The position numbers and the translations under genes were made by a program. DNA of 64,000 bases, taken from Owenia fusiformis. Lineage: Eukaryota > Annelida > Polychaeta > Sabellida > Oweniidae. Shown one piece after another: positions 61,901 through 64,000 of the stretch (position 1 is the stretch's first letter; every line of letters begins with the position of its first letter). Under the pieces are notes generated by a model, which was not told the DNA's origin, ran no database searches, and saw nothing but the letters and a program-made list of their open reading frames with translations. The DNA lies in the NCBI GenBank assembly GCA_903813345.2, contig CAIIXF020000010.1, positions 23,603,740-23,667,739 on the forward strand, given 5' to 3'.

Positions 61901-62433
61901 GTAGCAATAATACAACAAATATAAATGGTACAAACTTGATAGATTCAAAATGGATGAACATTTTGTCTGGAAGTTAACTGATGAATTTCCCTCCTAAGCT
62001 AATACGGATATCTGTCTACCTGAAGTTGATTTTGTTTATATCCATTCTTATCCATGAGCTCACGAACTCAGTTAGAGGCTTCCAAAGAAATGAGATACAA
62101 AATAGGTCATTGTGACCAGTATCAAAACAACTGTCAATAGAACTTCCTGTTTCATATTGCTCCGATAATTCTCAGAATAAGAACAATCCATCTCAGAAAA
62201 GAATACAAGTAGATCAAACTGAACTGTTTATATATTTAAGTTTAGTCTAGGATCATTATAAATATATACCTTGTTAATTTCCTGACTCGACTGGCAATAT
62301 TATAAAATGGAAACTTCTCAGAAGATGATCTCCGTAATGCTAATTGTTCTTTTGTAGGTTTCTTATCCTTGCTAGTGTTCTTAGTTAATCCTTGTGGTAT
62401 TTTAGGGGTTTCCAACCCTCTCAGATATGCCAT
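13870..62433 (-). CDS. GRAMD1: GRAMD1/Aster sterol transfer protein, 18 coding exons
   Basis: Eighteen minus-strand exons join without a phase break into 847 codons plus TGA. Residues about 253-372 are the GRAM domain (SPTYK start; ERLIVDYSCALQKEILVHGR; WICFYANIFRWET; TKEKTARVIPNAIQI). Residues about 503-664 are the ASTER/VASt domain (FEMLFTDSKF, then LSYTLSLNHALGPKT, then KYVFGLVKNFIDKN). A basic patch, KKKVRKRRKS, follows. One transmembrane helix lies near 741-763 and ends LLFYKLWSIEG. The C-terminal tail is ADWASLLERQ... and this order matches vertebrate GRAMD1A/B/C. Those proteins are ER-anchored, sense accessible cholesterol and phosphatidylserine through the GRAM domain, and move cholesterol from plasma membrane to ER. 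The first 250 residues are low-complexity and less conserved. The protein is inferred from sequence only. Exons 2-3 have weaker homology, so the N-terminus is the least certain part. Confidence 0.9.
14253..14373 (-). CDS. GRAMD1: GRAMD1 exon 17 (C-terminal region)
   Basis: 121 nt. Encodes PPESPADWASLLERQEVLHN then MEIDRWKDILSSSIEIMEQ, matching the C-terminal amphipathic segment. Splice sites are GTTTTAG and CAG|GTAATT. Confidence 0.9.
14729..14836 (-). CDS. GRAMD1: GRAMD1 exon 16 (transmembrane helix)
   Basis: 108 nt. Encodes LILLVMFNALLFYKLWSIEG, the bulk of the ER membrane anchor, closely like the vertebrate LLVILNMMLFYKLW. Splice sites are TATTTCAG and CCAAG|GTAAGA. Confidence 0.93.
15115..15591. 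mobile_element. TA-flanked MITE with CCGGATTTTCTC ends
   Basis: 477 bp. The ends are CCGGATTTTCTCACATATAC and the near-perfect inverse (terminating GAGAAAATCCGG). TA lies on both sides (15113-15114 and 15592-15593). Two 30-bp direct repeats (GATCGTTCTG..TTGTTTCAACATTA) and several CCCATGGGC palindromes lie inside. It is in the intron between exons 15 and 16 and is non-coding. Confidence 0.75.
16131..16203 (-). CDS. GRAMD1: GRAMD1 exon 15 (pre-membrane segment)
   Basis: 73 nt, encoding QMTRAVENQAAVESHNLVRV then VCAV, the first turn of the transmembrane helix. The acceptor is GTTGCAG and the donor GCTGT|GTGAGT. Confidence 0.85.
16478..16657 (-). CDS. GRAMD1: GRAMD1 exon 14 (basic linker)
   Basis: 180 nt. 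It begins AESLRKECDRL, then a basic run KKKVRKRRKSHTKAER and a Pro-rich end. Vertebrate GRAMD1 has a similar basic run between ASTER and the membrane helix. Splice sites are TTTAAG and AGTA|GTAAGC. Confidence 0.88.
16934..16987 (-). CDS. GRAMD1: GRAMD1 exon 13 (end of ASTER domain)
   Basis: 54 nt, encoding FIDKNTIAGLNDHYGHL, the closing helix. Splice sites are TTTTTTCAG and CTAG|GTAAGT. Confidence 0.92.
17221..17413 (-). CDS. GRAMD1: GRAMD1 exon 12 (ASTER domain)
   Basis: 193 nt, with a VVDCEVANQGIPYADSFYVV segment and KYKKYVFGLVK at the end. It corresponds to the C-terminal half of the sterol-binding fold. Splice sites are TCTAACAG and AAA|GTAAGC. Confidence 0.94.
17826..18013. repeat. degenerate ~20-bp intronic minisatellite
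   Basis: About nine or ten irregular units of ATATATGAAACCCCTGTAT type. It lies in the 619-bp intron between exons 11 and 12, close to the 5' splice site of exon 11. Confidence 0.65.
18033..18154 (-). CDS. GRAMD1: GRAMD1 exon 11 (ASTER domain)
   Basis: 122 nt, encoding DLVTSHWTDDDAEGNKTRTL then SYTLSLNHALGPKTSIATEK. It matches the beta strands of the ASTER fold. Splice sites are ATTCTAG and CAA|GTAAGT. A minisatellite begins about 18 bp after the donor. Confidence 0.93.
18585..19000 (+). repeat. hairpin-tailed dispersed repeat, copy 2, with internal tandem units
   Basis: It begins AAGGCATTAACATG and ends with TGTCACCAC-TTCTTC-GTGGTGACA. Between them are about three tandem units of roughly 100 bp that begin GTCAGATTTGAA and include AGATGATTTTGAAAAAATTG. 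It lies in the GRAMD1 intron between exons 10 and 11. Confidence 0.6.
19375..19432 (+). repeat. hairpin-tailed dispersed repeat, copy 3 (3' end only)
   Basis: The GGAGACTATAACAATATGTC leader and a degraded hairpin (CACTACTTCCTTCTGGTGGT) match the 3' ends of copies 1 and 2. Confidence 0.5.
20007..21075 (+). mobile_element. modular HINE-like repeat, copy 2
   Basis: The 5' end AACAGCACCTCCACAGAG, followed by TAGCAAATCCCAACGAAC, and the 3' part AGTATTTGAGTTATTATCAG, GACAGACGGACTG match the other family members. Internal modules include palindromic TGGCGGCCATCTTGAA-type blocks. It is non-coding, and short open frames within it are chance. Confidence 0.55.
21516..21969. mobile_element. TA-flanked MITE with ACCCCAGTCACATTT ends
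   Basis: 454 bp. The ends A(G/C)ACCCCAGTCACATTT are inverted, with TA at 21514-21515 and 21970-21971. The element is locally GC-rich (GCGGCCGTAAGTCGACCGC) and its right flank runs straight into the 44-bp satellite. Confidence 0.7.
21970..23416. repeat. 44-bp tandem satellite, about 33 units
   Basis: The unit is TAATGCTTTACGCCCAACAG, TGATATGTGATATAATATGATGAC. Units are nearly identical. The main variants are CCC or GCG at the CGCCCAAC position, ACG or ATG, and TAATGC or TTATGC. Variants cluster at both array ends and the centre is homogeneous. It lies in the 7-kb intron between GRAMD1 exons 10 and 11. Confidence 0.95.
24067..24084 (-). CDS. candidate 18-nt microexon of GRAMD1
   Basis: GTTACAACAGTATAGATG lies between a strong acceptor (long pyrimidine tract with a CTAAT branch-like site, then TTTACAG) and a GTAAGA donor. 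Its length is a multiple of three. In the exon 10-11 phase it would add GYNSID just after the conserved first helix of the ASTER domain, with no stop. The domain aligns with vertebrate GRAMD1 when it is skipped, so it would be an alternative cassette. Confidence 0.45.
25108..25251 (-). CDS. GRAMD1: GRAMD1 exon 10 (start of ASTER domain)
   Basis: 144 nt. Encodes the ASTER start: NDIYEFSVDQMFEMLFTDSK then FSKDFTEARKTT. The acceptor is TTTCTAAG and the donor ACAG|GTACGA. It is clearly homologous to the FxxLFTxSPFxxDFxxxRR stretch. Confidence 0.93.
25937..26150 (-). CDS. GRAMD1: GRAMD1 exon 9 (Ser/acidic linker)
   Basis: 214 nt. Encodes a Ser/Pro/Asp-rich linker ending in TDMGDTTDDDEEG. Its position between the GRAM and ASTER domains and its acidic end fit the family. 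Splice sites are TTTTCAG and GAAG|GTATAA. Confidence 0.88.
26543..26650 (+). repeat. hairpin-tailed dispersed repeat, copy 4 (3' truncated)
   Basis: It begins AAGGCATTAACATGCAAAAT and continues through CCAACCACCGCCACAAAAAA, GTTGGAGTCTATA. The terminal hairpin is absent. Confidence 0.5.
26694..27156. mobile_element. TA-flanked MITE with CTGTAYGCCCGG ends
   Basis: 463 bp. The left end CTGTACGCCCGGCATTATTC and the right end inverse CTGTATGCCCGGTATTATTC agree at 18 of 20 positions. TA dinucleotides flank it (26692-26693 and 27157-27158). The internal sequence is CpG-rich with many TCGCGA-like blocks. It is in the intron between exons 8 and 9. Confidence 0.7.
27157..30769. other. intron 8 of GRAMD1, mostly unannotated
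   Basis: AT-rich sequence with no recognisable exon. The one identifiable element is a Tigger-like end at 27594-27680. Confidence 0.5.
27594..27680 (+). mobile_element. pogo/Tigger-like terminal remnant
   Basis: ACAGTAAAACCTGTGTATAG followed by a G-rich and C-rich match-up (GTTCAATGTTGGTAGGTGTT) resembles a pogo/Tigger TIR. No right end was found, so it is a fragment. Confidence 0.35.
30774..31605. mobile_element. TTAA-flanked MITE
   Basis: 832 bp. The ends AGGCCCCATCTAAAGTTTAA and the inverse of ACTTTAGACGGGGACT match closely, with TTAA at 30770-30773 and 31606-31609. TTAA duplication fits piggyBac- or Kolobok-derived MITEs. It is non-coding. Confidence 0.6.
31981..32180. repeat. small inverted repeat next to a CRE-type palindrome
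   Basis: TATGTCACTATTACGTGAAA (from 32094) and its near-inverse (ending 32173) form a hairpin. TGACGTCA is at 31993-32000. Confidence 0.4.
32277..32432 (-). CDS. possible GRAMD1 cassette exon, basic
   Basis: An open 52-codon segment in phase 0 fits between exons 8 and 9 without a frame change. The acceptor is CTATAGTCAG and the donor AAAG|GTATAG. The last third is strongly basic (AQRRKKLRLKIPKRKQK). Vertebrate GRAMD1 has no matching exon that I recognise. The frame stays open a little beyond the acceptor, so the left border is uncertain. It may be chance. Confidence 0.3.
34290..34380 (-). mobile_element. solo end of the TTAA MITE family
   Basis: AATGATTAAATAATATTTGC, AAACTTTACATGGGGCCTTT, then AATTAA matches the right end of the 30.8-kb element. 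No partner end was found nearby. Confidence 0.4.
35668..35814 (-). CDS. GRAMD1: GRAMD1 exon 8 (post-GRAM acidic linker)
   Basis: 49 whole codons, encoding ELWQWVHYSYGDELGLTSSD then DDDYVQPEDD. The ELW..VH..YG.ELGLTSDDEDYV motif is conserved in GRAMD1. Splice sites are TTTTACAG and AAG|GTGAGT. Confidence 0.93.
36211..36508. mobile_element. hairpin element with CRE-type palindrome
   Basis: Inverted pairs TATAGACC...GGTCTATA (36211 and 36317) and ATTCGAACATGA...TCATGTTCGAAT (36332 and 36492) nest around a GCAGGG-type stem. TGACGTCA is at 36392-36399. Small MITE-like structure, borders uncertain. Confidence 0.4.
36584..36640 (+). mobile_element. mariner-like MITE end (partial)
   Basis: TACAGGGTGGGCAAAATTGA resembles the TIR of the complete elements at 53443 and 54093. 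No right end was found. Confidence 0.3.
37313..38080 (+). mobile_element. HINE/Helentron-like element
   Basis: The left end carries AAGACTCCAGATTTAGATTG. The right end has AGACTCCAGATTTTCAATCT, GGAGTCT, a hairpin whose stem repeats the left sequence. An (AATAAG)n tract precedes the hairpin. Two direct copies of an AACCGGAAGTCGGATC...TTTCAGATTCGGAATCC block sit inside. Inverted subterminal sequence plus a 3' hairpin and microsatellite fits Helentron-derived elements. Confidence 0.5.
39145..39297. repeat. 60-bp tandem repeat, 2.5 copies
   Basis: The unit CATCAACTGTGTCAAGGTCT, CCAAGTATGTCAATGTTATC, ATGTGGTTAGTGTTCAAGTT is repeated with few changes. Non-coding, in intron 7. Confidence 0.8.
39444..39967. 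mobile_element. foldback element pair with duplicated CRE block
   Basis: First, ATGGTTCATTCTGTATATCG and its inverse form arms around 39453-39586. Second, GCCGCTCTAAGTTCAATTAC, AGTTG (from 39602) is inverted at 39928-39960. Inside are two direct copies of CATTTATGACGTCACTTGAT, TCTAG, each with TGACGTCA (39714 and 39755). No coding capacity. Confidence 0.5.
40023..40199 (-). CDS. GRAMD1: GRAMD1 exon 7 (end of GRAM domain)
   Basis: 59 whole codons. Encodes the TKEKTARVIPNAIQI motif and the closing helix LFRVWQNALMDQ. Splice sites are ATTTCAG and CAG|GTGTGC. Confidence 0.95.
40687..40790 (-). CDS. GRAMD1: GRAMD1 exon 6 (GRAM domain)
   Basis: 104 nt, encoding DYSCALQKEILVHGR, LYVTQNWICFYANIFRWETV. 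This is the central beta-strand region of the GRAM domain. Splice sites are TTTCCAG and GTG|GTATGT. Confidence 0.95.
42629..43163. mobile_element. mariner-like MITE inserted in the left arm
   Basis: It starts with TACAGGGTGTCCAAAAAACA after CTACTGG. Internal arms GCATATTCTGCCTCAAAACT and the reverse-complement match near 43115 are inverted. The right arm of the host element shows the unoccupied sequence CTACTGGTATGAGCATAATT at 46050. The right MITE end is degraded. Confidence 0.5.
44434..44990 (+). pseudogene. decayed ORF in the long-TIR element
   Basis: Three adjacent coding-like pieces lie in shifted frames: 44434-44577 (GMFSEDPLLNLQSICTKDVL), 44600-44857 (85 codons, with a KADRNVLQNLITAYEANHRH region and a HELMSFPIALSL motif) and a tail to about 44990 (PTVIFPIYDPSYKLASI). 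The style is like an uncharacterised transposon-linked protein family, but I cannot name it with certainty. Stop codons and frame changes indicate it is broken. Confidence 0.4.
47232..48640 (+). mobile_element. modular HINE-like repeat, copy 3
   Basis: The 5' end AACAGCAACTCCACAGAGTA, GCAAATC matches copies 1, 2 and 4. It contains about four modules of roughly 140 bp near 48060, 48205, 48343 and 48480, each with TGGCCATCTTGAAAAT, AGCTCCTTTGTCTCTA, GGCATCAGC-like text. It ends GGTATTTAAGCTATTGCCTG, GACAGACGAATG. A second inverted element lies inside (47655-48022). Confidence 0.6.
47655..48022. mobile_element. MITE nested in HINE-like copy 3
   Basis: CCATCAACACACTTTTTCAA on the left (from 47662) and its inverse (ending 48018) form arms of about 55 bp. 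The left end reads AATTAACCCATCAACACAC. Non-coding. Confidence 0.5.
48650..48845 (-). mobile_element. tRNA-derived SINE
   Basis: On the minus strand the head (from about 48838) has an A-box-like TGTAGCTCAGCGGTAGCGCA and a B-box-like GGATTCGATCCCC. The acceptor stem does not pair and the D-stem has a mismatch, so this is not a functional tRNA. A unique body of about 130 bp ends in a T-rich run (TCTTTTTCTTTTTTT), a possible polymerase III terminator. It abuts HINE-like copy 3. Confidence 0.55.
48920..49004 (-). CDS. GRAMD1: GRAMD1 exon 5 (start of GRAM domain)
   Basis: 85 nt, encoding VLSPTYKSKSYDFRRIFKDL then PQDERLIV. The match to GRAMD1 is very clear. The acceptor is TTTACAG and the donor GTAG|GTAAGT. 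Confidence 0.95.
49214..49481 (-). CDS. GRAMD1: GRAMD1 exon 4
   Basis: 268 nt. Encodes a Ser/Glu-rich linker ending KKKKGSNWYN, which matches the conserved lead-in to the GRAM domain. The acceptor is TAACAG and the donor AAT|GTGAGT, in phase 0. Confidence 0.85.
49482..51997. other. GRAMD1 intron 3, no exon seen
   Basis: AT-rich sequence with no supported coding segment. There are a few chance frames. Confidence 0.5.
51998..52192 (-). CDS. GRAMD1: GRAMD1 exon 3
   Basis: 195 nt between GTTGTAG and CGAAAG|GTAGGT. The phase requires this acceptor and not the CAG 7 bp downstream. It encodes an acidic Asn-rich stretch (CADDAAALCNNQNGSIDV) then KKDIYLPRYVQRRYVHER. There is no known domain. The frame is open and continuous with exons 2 and 4. 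Confidence 0.65.
52640..52870. repeat. degenerate AACTGAAC-type tandem repeat
   Basis: Irregular units near 60 bp, with repeated TGAACTTTAAAC, AACTGAACTG and ATATAAACTGAGCCTTA segments. Confidence 0.45.
52876..53386. mobile_element. TTAA-flanked MITE rich in CACGTG motifs
   Basis: 511 bp. The ends AGCAGATATGAAATGG and AGCACAACTGAAATAG (inverted) are flanked by TTAA at 52872-52875 and 53387-53390. It holds three CACGTG hexamers (53041, 53063, 53214) and TGACGTCA (53092-53099), with a pair of inverted GGCCCCCACGTG blocks. It lies in GRAMD1 intron 2. Confidence 0.55.
53443..54055. mobile_element. mariner-like MITE with CAGGGTGGACC ends
   Basis: 613 bp. The ends CAGGGTGGACCAAAAAAACA and the inverse of TGTTTTTTTGGCCCACCCTG are flanked by TA. 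Inner inverted segments continue the arms for more than 60 bp (around 53500 and 53930). No coding capacity. Confidence 0.7.
54046..54103. repeat. palindrome linking two CAGGGTG ends
   Basis: CACCCTGTATTATTACATAT and a near-perfect inverse (ATGTAATAATACAGGGTG) meet around a CATG centre. It is made from the end of the 53.4-kb element and a second CAGGGTG end at 54093. Confidence 0.7.
54400..54777. mobile_element. PIF/Harbinger-like MITE (TAA)
   Basis: 378 bp. The left end GGGGCCGGGTCAATACTTCA and the right end inverse GCCAGGTCAATATTTCAATG are flanked by TAA at 54397-54399 and 54778-54780. Three-base TWA duplication and a G-rich end fit PIF/Harbinger. Confidence 0.55.
55950..56361. mobile_element. 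PIF/Harbinger-like MITE (TTA)
   Basis: 412 bp. Ends GGGGAGGCATCAAAAGATCA and the inverse of TGAACTTTTGATGCCTCCCC match along about 55 bp. TTA lies at 55947-55949 and 56362-56364. A 71-codon open frame inside is probably chance. Confidence 0.7.
57415..57537 (-). CDS. GRAMD1: GRAMD1 exon 2
   Basis: The acceptor TTTTCCAG completes the split Arg codon of exon 1. The 123-nt exon encodes a Ser/Asp/Lys-rich segment (SSRESLDKEKYGSSKESLHS) and ends AAAA|GTAAGT. An in-frame ATG sits 9 bp upstream of the acceptor boundary, so an alternative first exon could begin here. Confidence 0.65.
57950..58250 (-). promoter_or_regulatory. possible internal promoter of GRAMD1
   Basis: A GC-richer stretch with three CCAAT/ATTGG boxes (58081, 58141, 58224) lies about 0.4 to 0.7 kb upstream of exon 2 on the minus strand. 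An in-frame ATG (57546-57548) directly before exon 2 could start a short isoform. Direction is uncertain, as CCAAT boxes work in both. Confidence 0.35.
59759..60967 (+). mobile_element. modular HINE-like repeat, copy 4 (best preserved)
   Basis: The 5' end has AACAACGGCAACGCCAAAGC, GTAGCGAATCCCATCGAAC. The 3' end has GGTATTTGAGTTATTGCC, then (GGAC)n with an ACGTACGTACG core, and a hairpin-like CGAACTTCGTTCG followed by ATGGGAT. The 5' ATCCCATCGAAC is inverted in the 3' terminus (GTTCGATGGGAT). Six internal modules lie at 59821-60615. This layout resembles a Helentron/HINE element. Confidence 0.65.
59821..60615. repeat. six ~135-bp modules in HINE-like copy 4
   Basis: Module starts are near 59824, 59959, 60094, 60249, 60384 and 60501. 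Each holds TACCAAAAGTGTCATTAGAC, AGTGTGCCATGC, AAATATGAACAAAATCGCTC and an ACTACTTTTCGAGTT block. All but the last two also hold an AAAATGGYGGCCATTTT-type palindrome or a remnant of it. Open frames across it are repeat translations. Confidence 0.85.
62270..62433 (-). CDS. GRAMD1: GRAMD1 exon 1
   Basis: It starts ATG and encodes 54 codons plus two bases. The peptide is Lys/Ser-rich (RRSSSEKFPFYN). An in-frame TAG lies 12 bp upstream of the ATG, which supports this start, although an upstream non-coding exon joined at that TAG is also possible. The donor is CAAG|GTATAT. Confidence 0.6.
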
Positions 62434-63406
62434 TATCCAAACCTATACCCCATCTTCAAAACATATATCCTCATACAGATTATTTTTGATACTGTAAACA
62501 CTTCATATGTAGTCAATAGGCATCCATGATACCATATCTCCTTTGTGATACACCCAAGTTGTTTCAAATACCTAATATTTGCAAGTCAAATATTCATTGT
62601 ATTTATAAACTTAGTAAATGTGTAGATATCACAAAATTCATGACATTTTGAGTATAATGAACAACAATAAAAGATTAAATAAATATTTTTATATCAAGGG
62701 CAATTCTTAAAGTGAATATGGTATTTATTGAATACAGTATCAGCAGATCACCTGACTTAACCTCTTGCTGCTAATAAGACCTTGTAATCTAATTTGCTTG
62801 ATATTTGGTGGTCAATGATGCTATACTGACCATGAATGATTCATGTAAGCAGTGCATATATAATGAGCAGGGAGACTTGCTCAGTTAACATAGCAGGAGC
62901 TCATTTTATCTCTGTTGTTTTATATAATGGTGATAGCTGATTATGTTGTTTGAAGACGAAGATTCTCCCAGCATACCATGGTGTGATAATCATGCATTGA
63001 ACAGATTAATAGAATGCTTGTATAAATCAAACTGCTGAGGTTTTTATCAAACATAATTCAGACTTGCTCAGGTCTATGCCTATAATTATAGCAAAAACAA
63101 TTGTTTATTAATAATTTGGTACTTTTTGCTCAAAGGAGGAAAAATGCAAAACTAAACAAAACAAAAAAAATGCCGCTCCGACCACTTCCTACCTGGCTAC
63201 GGGCCTGCAGATAGGTGCTATTTAGTTAAAAAATATTGCCCTTTATGTTTGTTTGCCGAATGGCAATGACACGCAATGGTTAATGTTTTTAATAGATCCA
63301 CCTGCACTATATCCAAACTATATCACAGTAATAATCAAATATATCCTAATATGGTAATTGGAAAGTAGTGAATATAAGTTACTGCATATATAATAAAGAG
63401 ACTCTA

Positions 63407-63578
63407 TATCATAGGCATAGGCGTAGCGCCCGGTATGCTGGGTACGTACAGGCGTAAAAGATGGTTGCAAATTCGCTCCAAATACAACCAAATTCCAAAA
63501 CGCTCGTTTTTTGCTCCACTCAACTCTTGTTCCAGTGGTGGCGTACTTCTTAGAAAAATAGCACTACGCCCATGATAG
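63407..63578. mobile_element. small MITE-like inverted repeat
   Basis: ATCATAGGCATAGGCGTAGC and the inverse of GCACTACGCCCATGAT bracket about 170 bp. No clear target duplication. Confidence 0.4.
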
Positions 63579-63699
63579 GATAGCACAATCAAGACCCCTC
63601 TGGACCTTTTTGGACATTGAGTTTCACCACATATCCATCAATCTACTTACCAACGAAGAAGTGCCAAATCCCCAACTTTCAGTGTTAATTTTGCGATTG

Positions 63700-63850
63700 T
63701 ACTGACCGCTCTAATTATTTTCATGGAAATTAATTCTGAAATTTGAATATACTGGGAAAATATCCCTGTTATCTGATTGGTCATTGAATTTGTTTATCAT
63801 GAACCCTGATTGGCTGCCTGGTTCAAGGCGCTTATGGGCGCTTGTGTAAC
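63700..63850. promoter_or_regulatory. possible distal promoter region with CCAAT boxes
   Basis: Two CTGATTGG boxes (63774 and 63808) and a GC-richer GGCGCTTATGGGCGCTTGTG segment lie about 1.3 kb upstream of the GRAMD1 start codon on the minus strand. It could be the main promoter or an unrelated one. No TATA box is clear. Confidence 0.25.
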
Positions 63851-64000
63851 TCAAGGAATTAATTGTGTTTAATTCTGAAGGTTGGTTGTTCTGTTGATTA
63901 CTTCAAGATACGGCAATAATATACCCATAAGTTATTCACAGGATGTATCCATGGTATGTAAGATATTATCACGGAAGTATCCAAATGTATCCAAATAAGA

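Overview
The window is AT-rich metazoan nuclear DNA. It has GT-AG introns of 0.2 to 9 kb, no dense gene packing, and many short inverted-repeat transposons, foldback elements, minisatellites and a tandem satellite. The repeat make-up resembles that of marine invertebrate genomes (mollusc, brachiopod or ambulacrarian type). I cannot name the phylum from sequence alone.

The main content is one gene on the minus strand, an orthologue of the GRAMD1/Aster sterol transporters. I assembled 18 coding exons between 62433 and 13870. All exon phases match and together give a predicted 847-residue protein: a low-complexity N-terminal region, a GRAM domain, an acidic/Ser linker, an ASTER (VASt) sterol-binding domain, a basic patch, one transmembrane helix and a short C-terminal tail. 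Two further in-frame cassette exons are possible: an 18-nt microexon at the start of a domain insertion point, and a 156-nt exon encoding a very basic segment. A CCAAT-rich region near 58.1 kb may be an internal promoter. The stop codon is followed within about 60 bp by a 20-bp minisatellite, probably in the 3' UTR.

On the left, in the opposite orientation (tail to tail with GRAMD1), is a compact two-exon gene at 3280-4410. It encodes a 245-residue BTB/T1 (KCTD-like) protein with a Cys-rich putative zinc-binding C-terminus. It has a TATA box and a polyadenylation signal. A possible last exon of another plus-strand gene lies at 495-580.

The rest is repeats. From left to right: a Tigger-like mini-element (669-754); a Mutator-like foldback element with a 9-bp target duplication (872-1803); a nested pair of inverted-repeat elements (5998-9463); copies of a modular Helentron/HINE-like family (9.5, 20, 47 and 60 kb); a hairpin-tailed family (2.3, 18.6, 19.4 and 26.5 kb); a 44-bp satellite of about 33 units (21970-23416) that abuts a MITE; several TA-, TTA/TAA- and TTAA-flanked MITEs; a 5.2-kb element with about 2-kb inverted arms and a decayed coding remnant (41715-46941); and a tRNA-derived SINE (about 48650-48845). 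Most of these lie in GRAMD1 introns. In two palindromic elements, one arm holds an insertion while the other arm keeps the unoccupied site.
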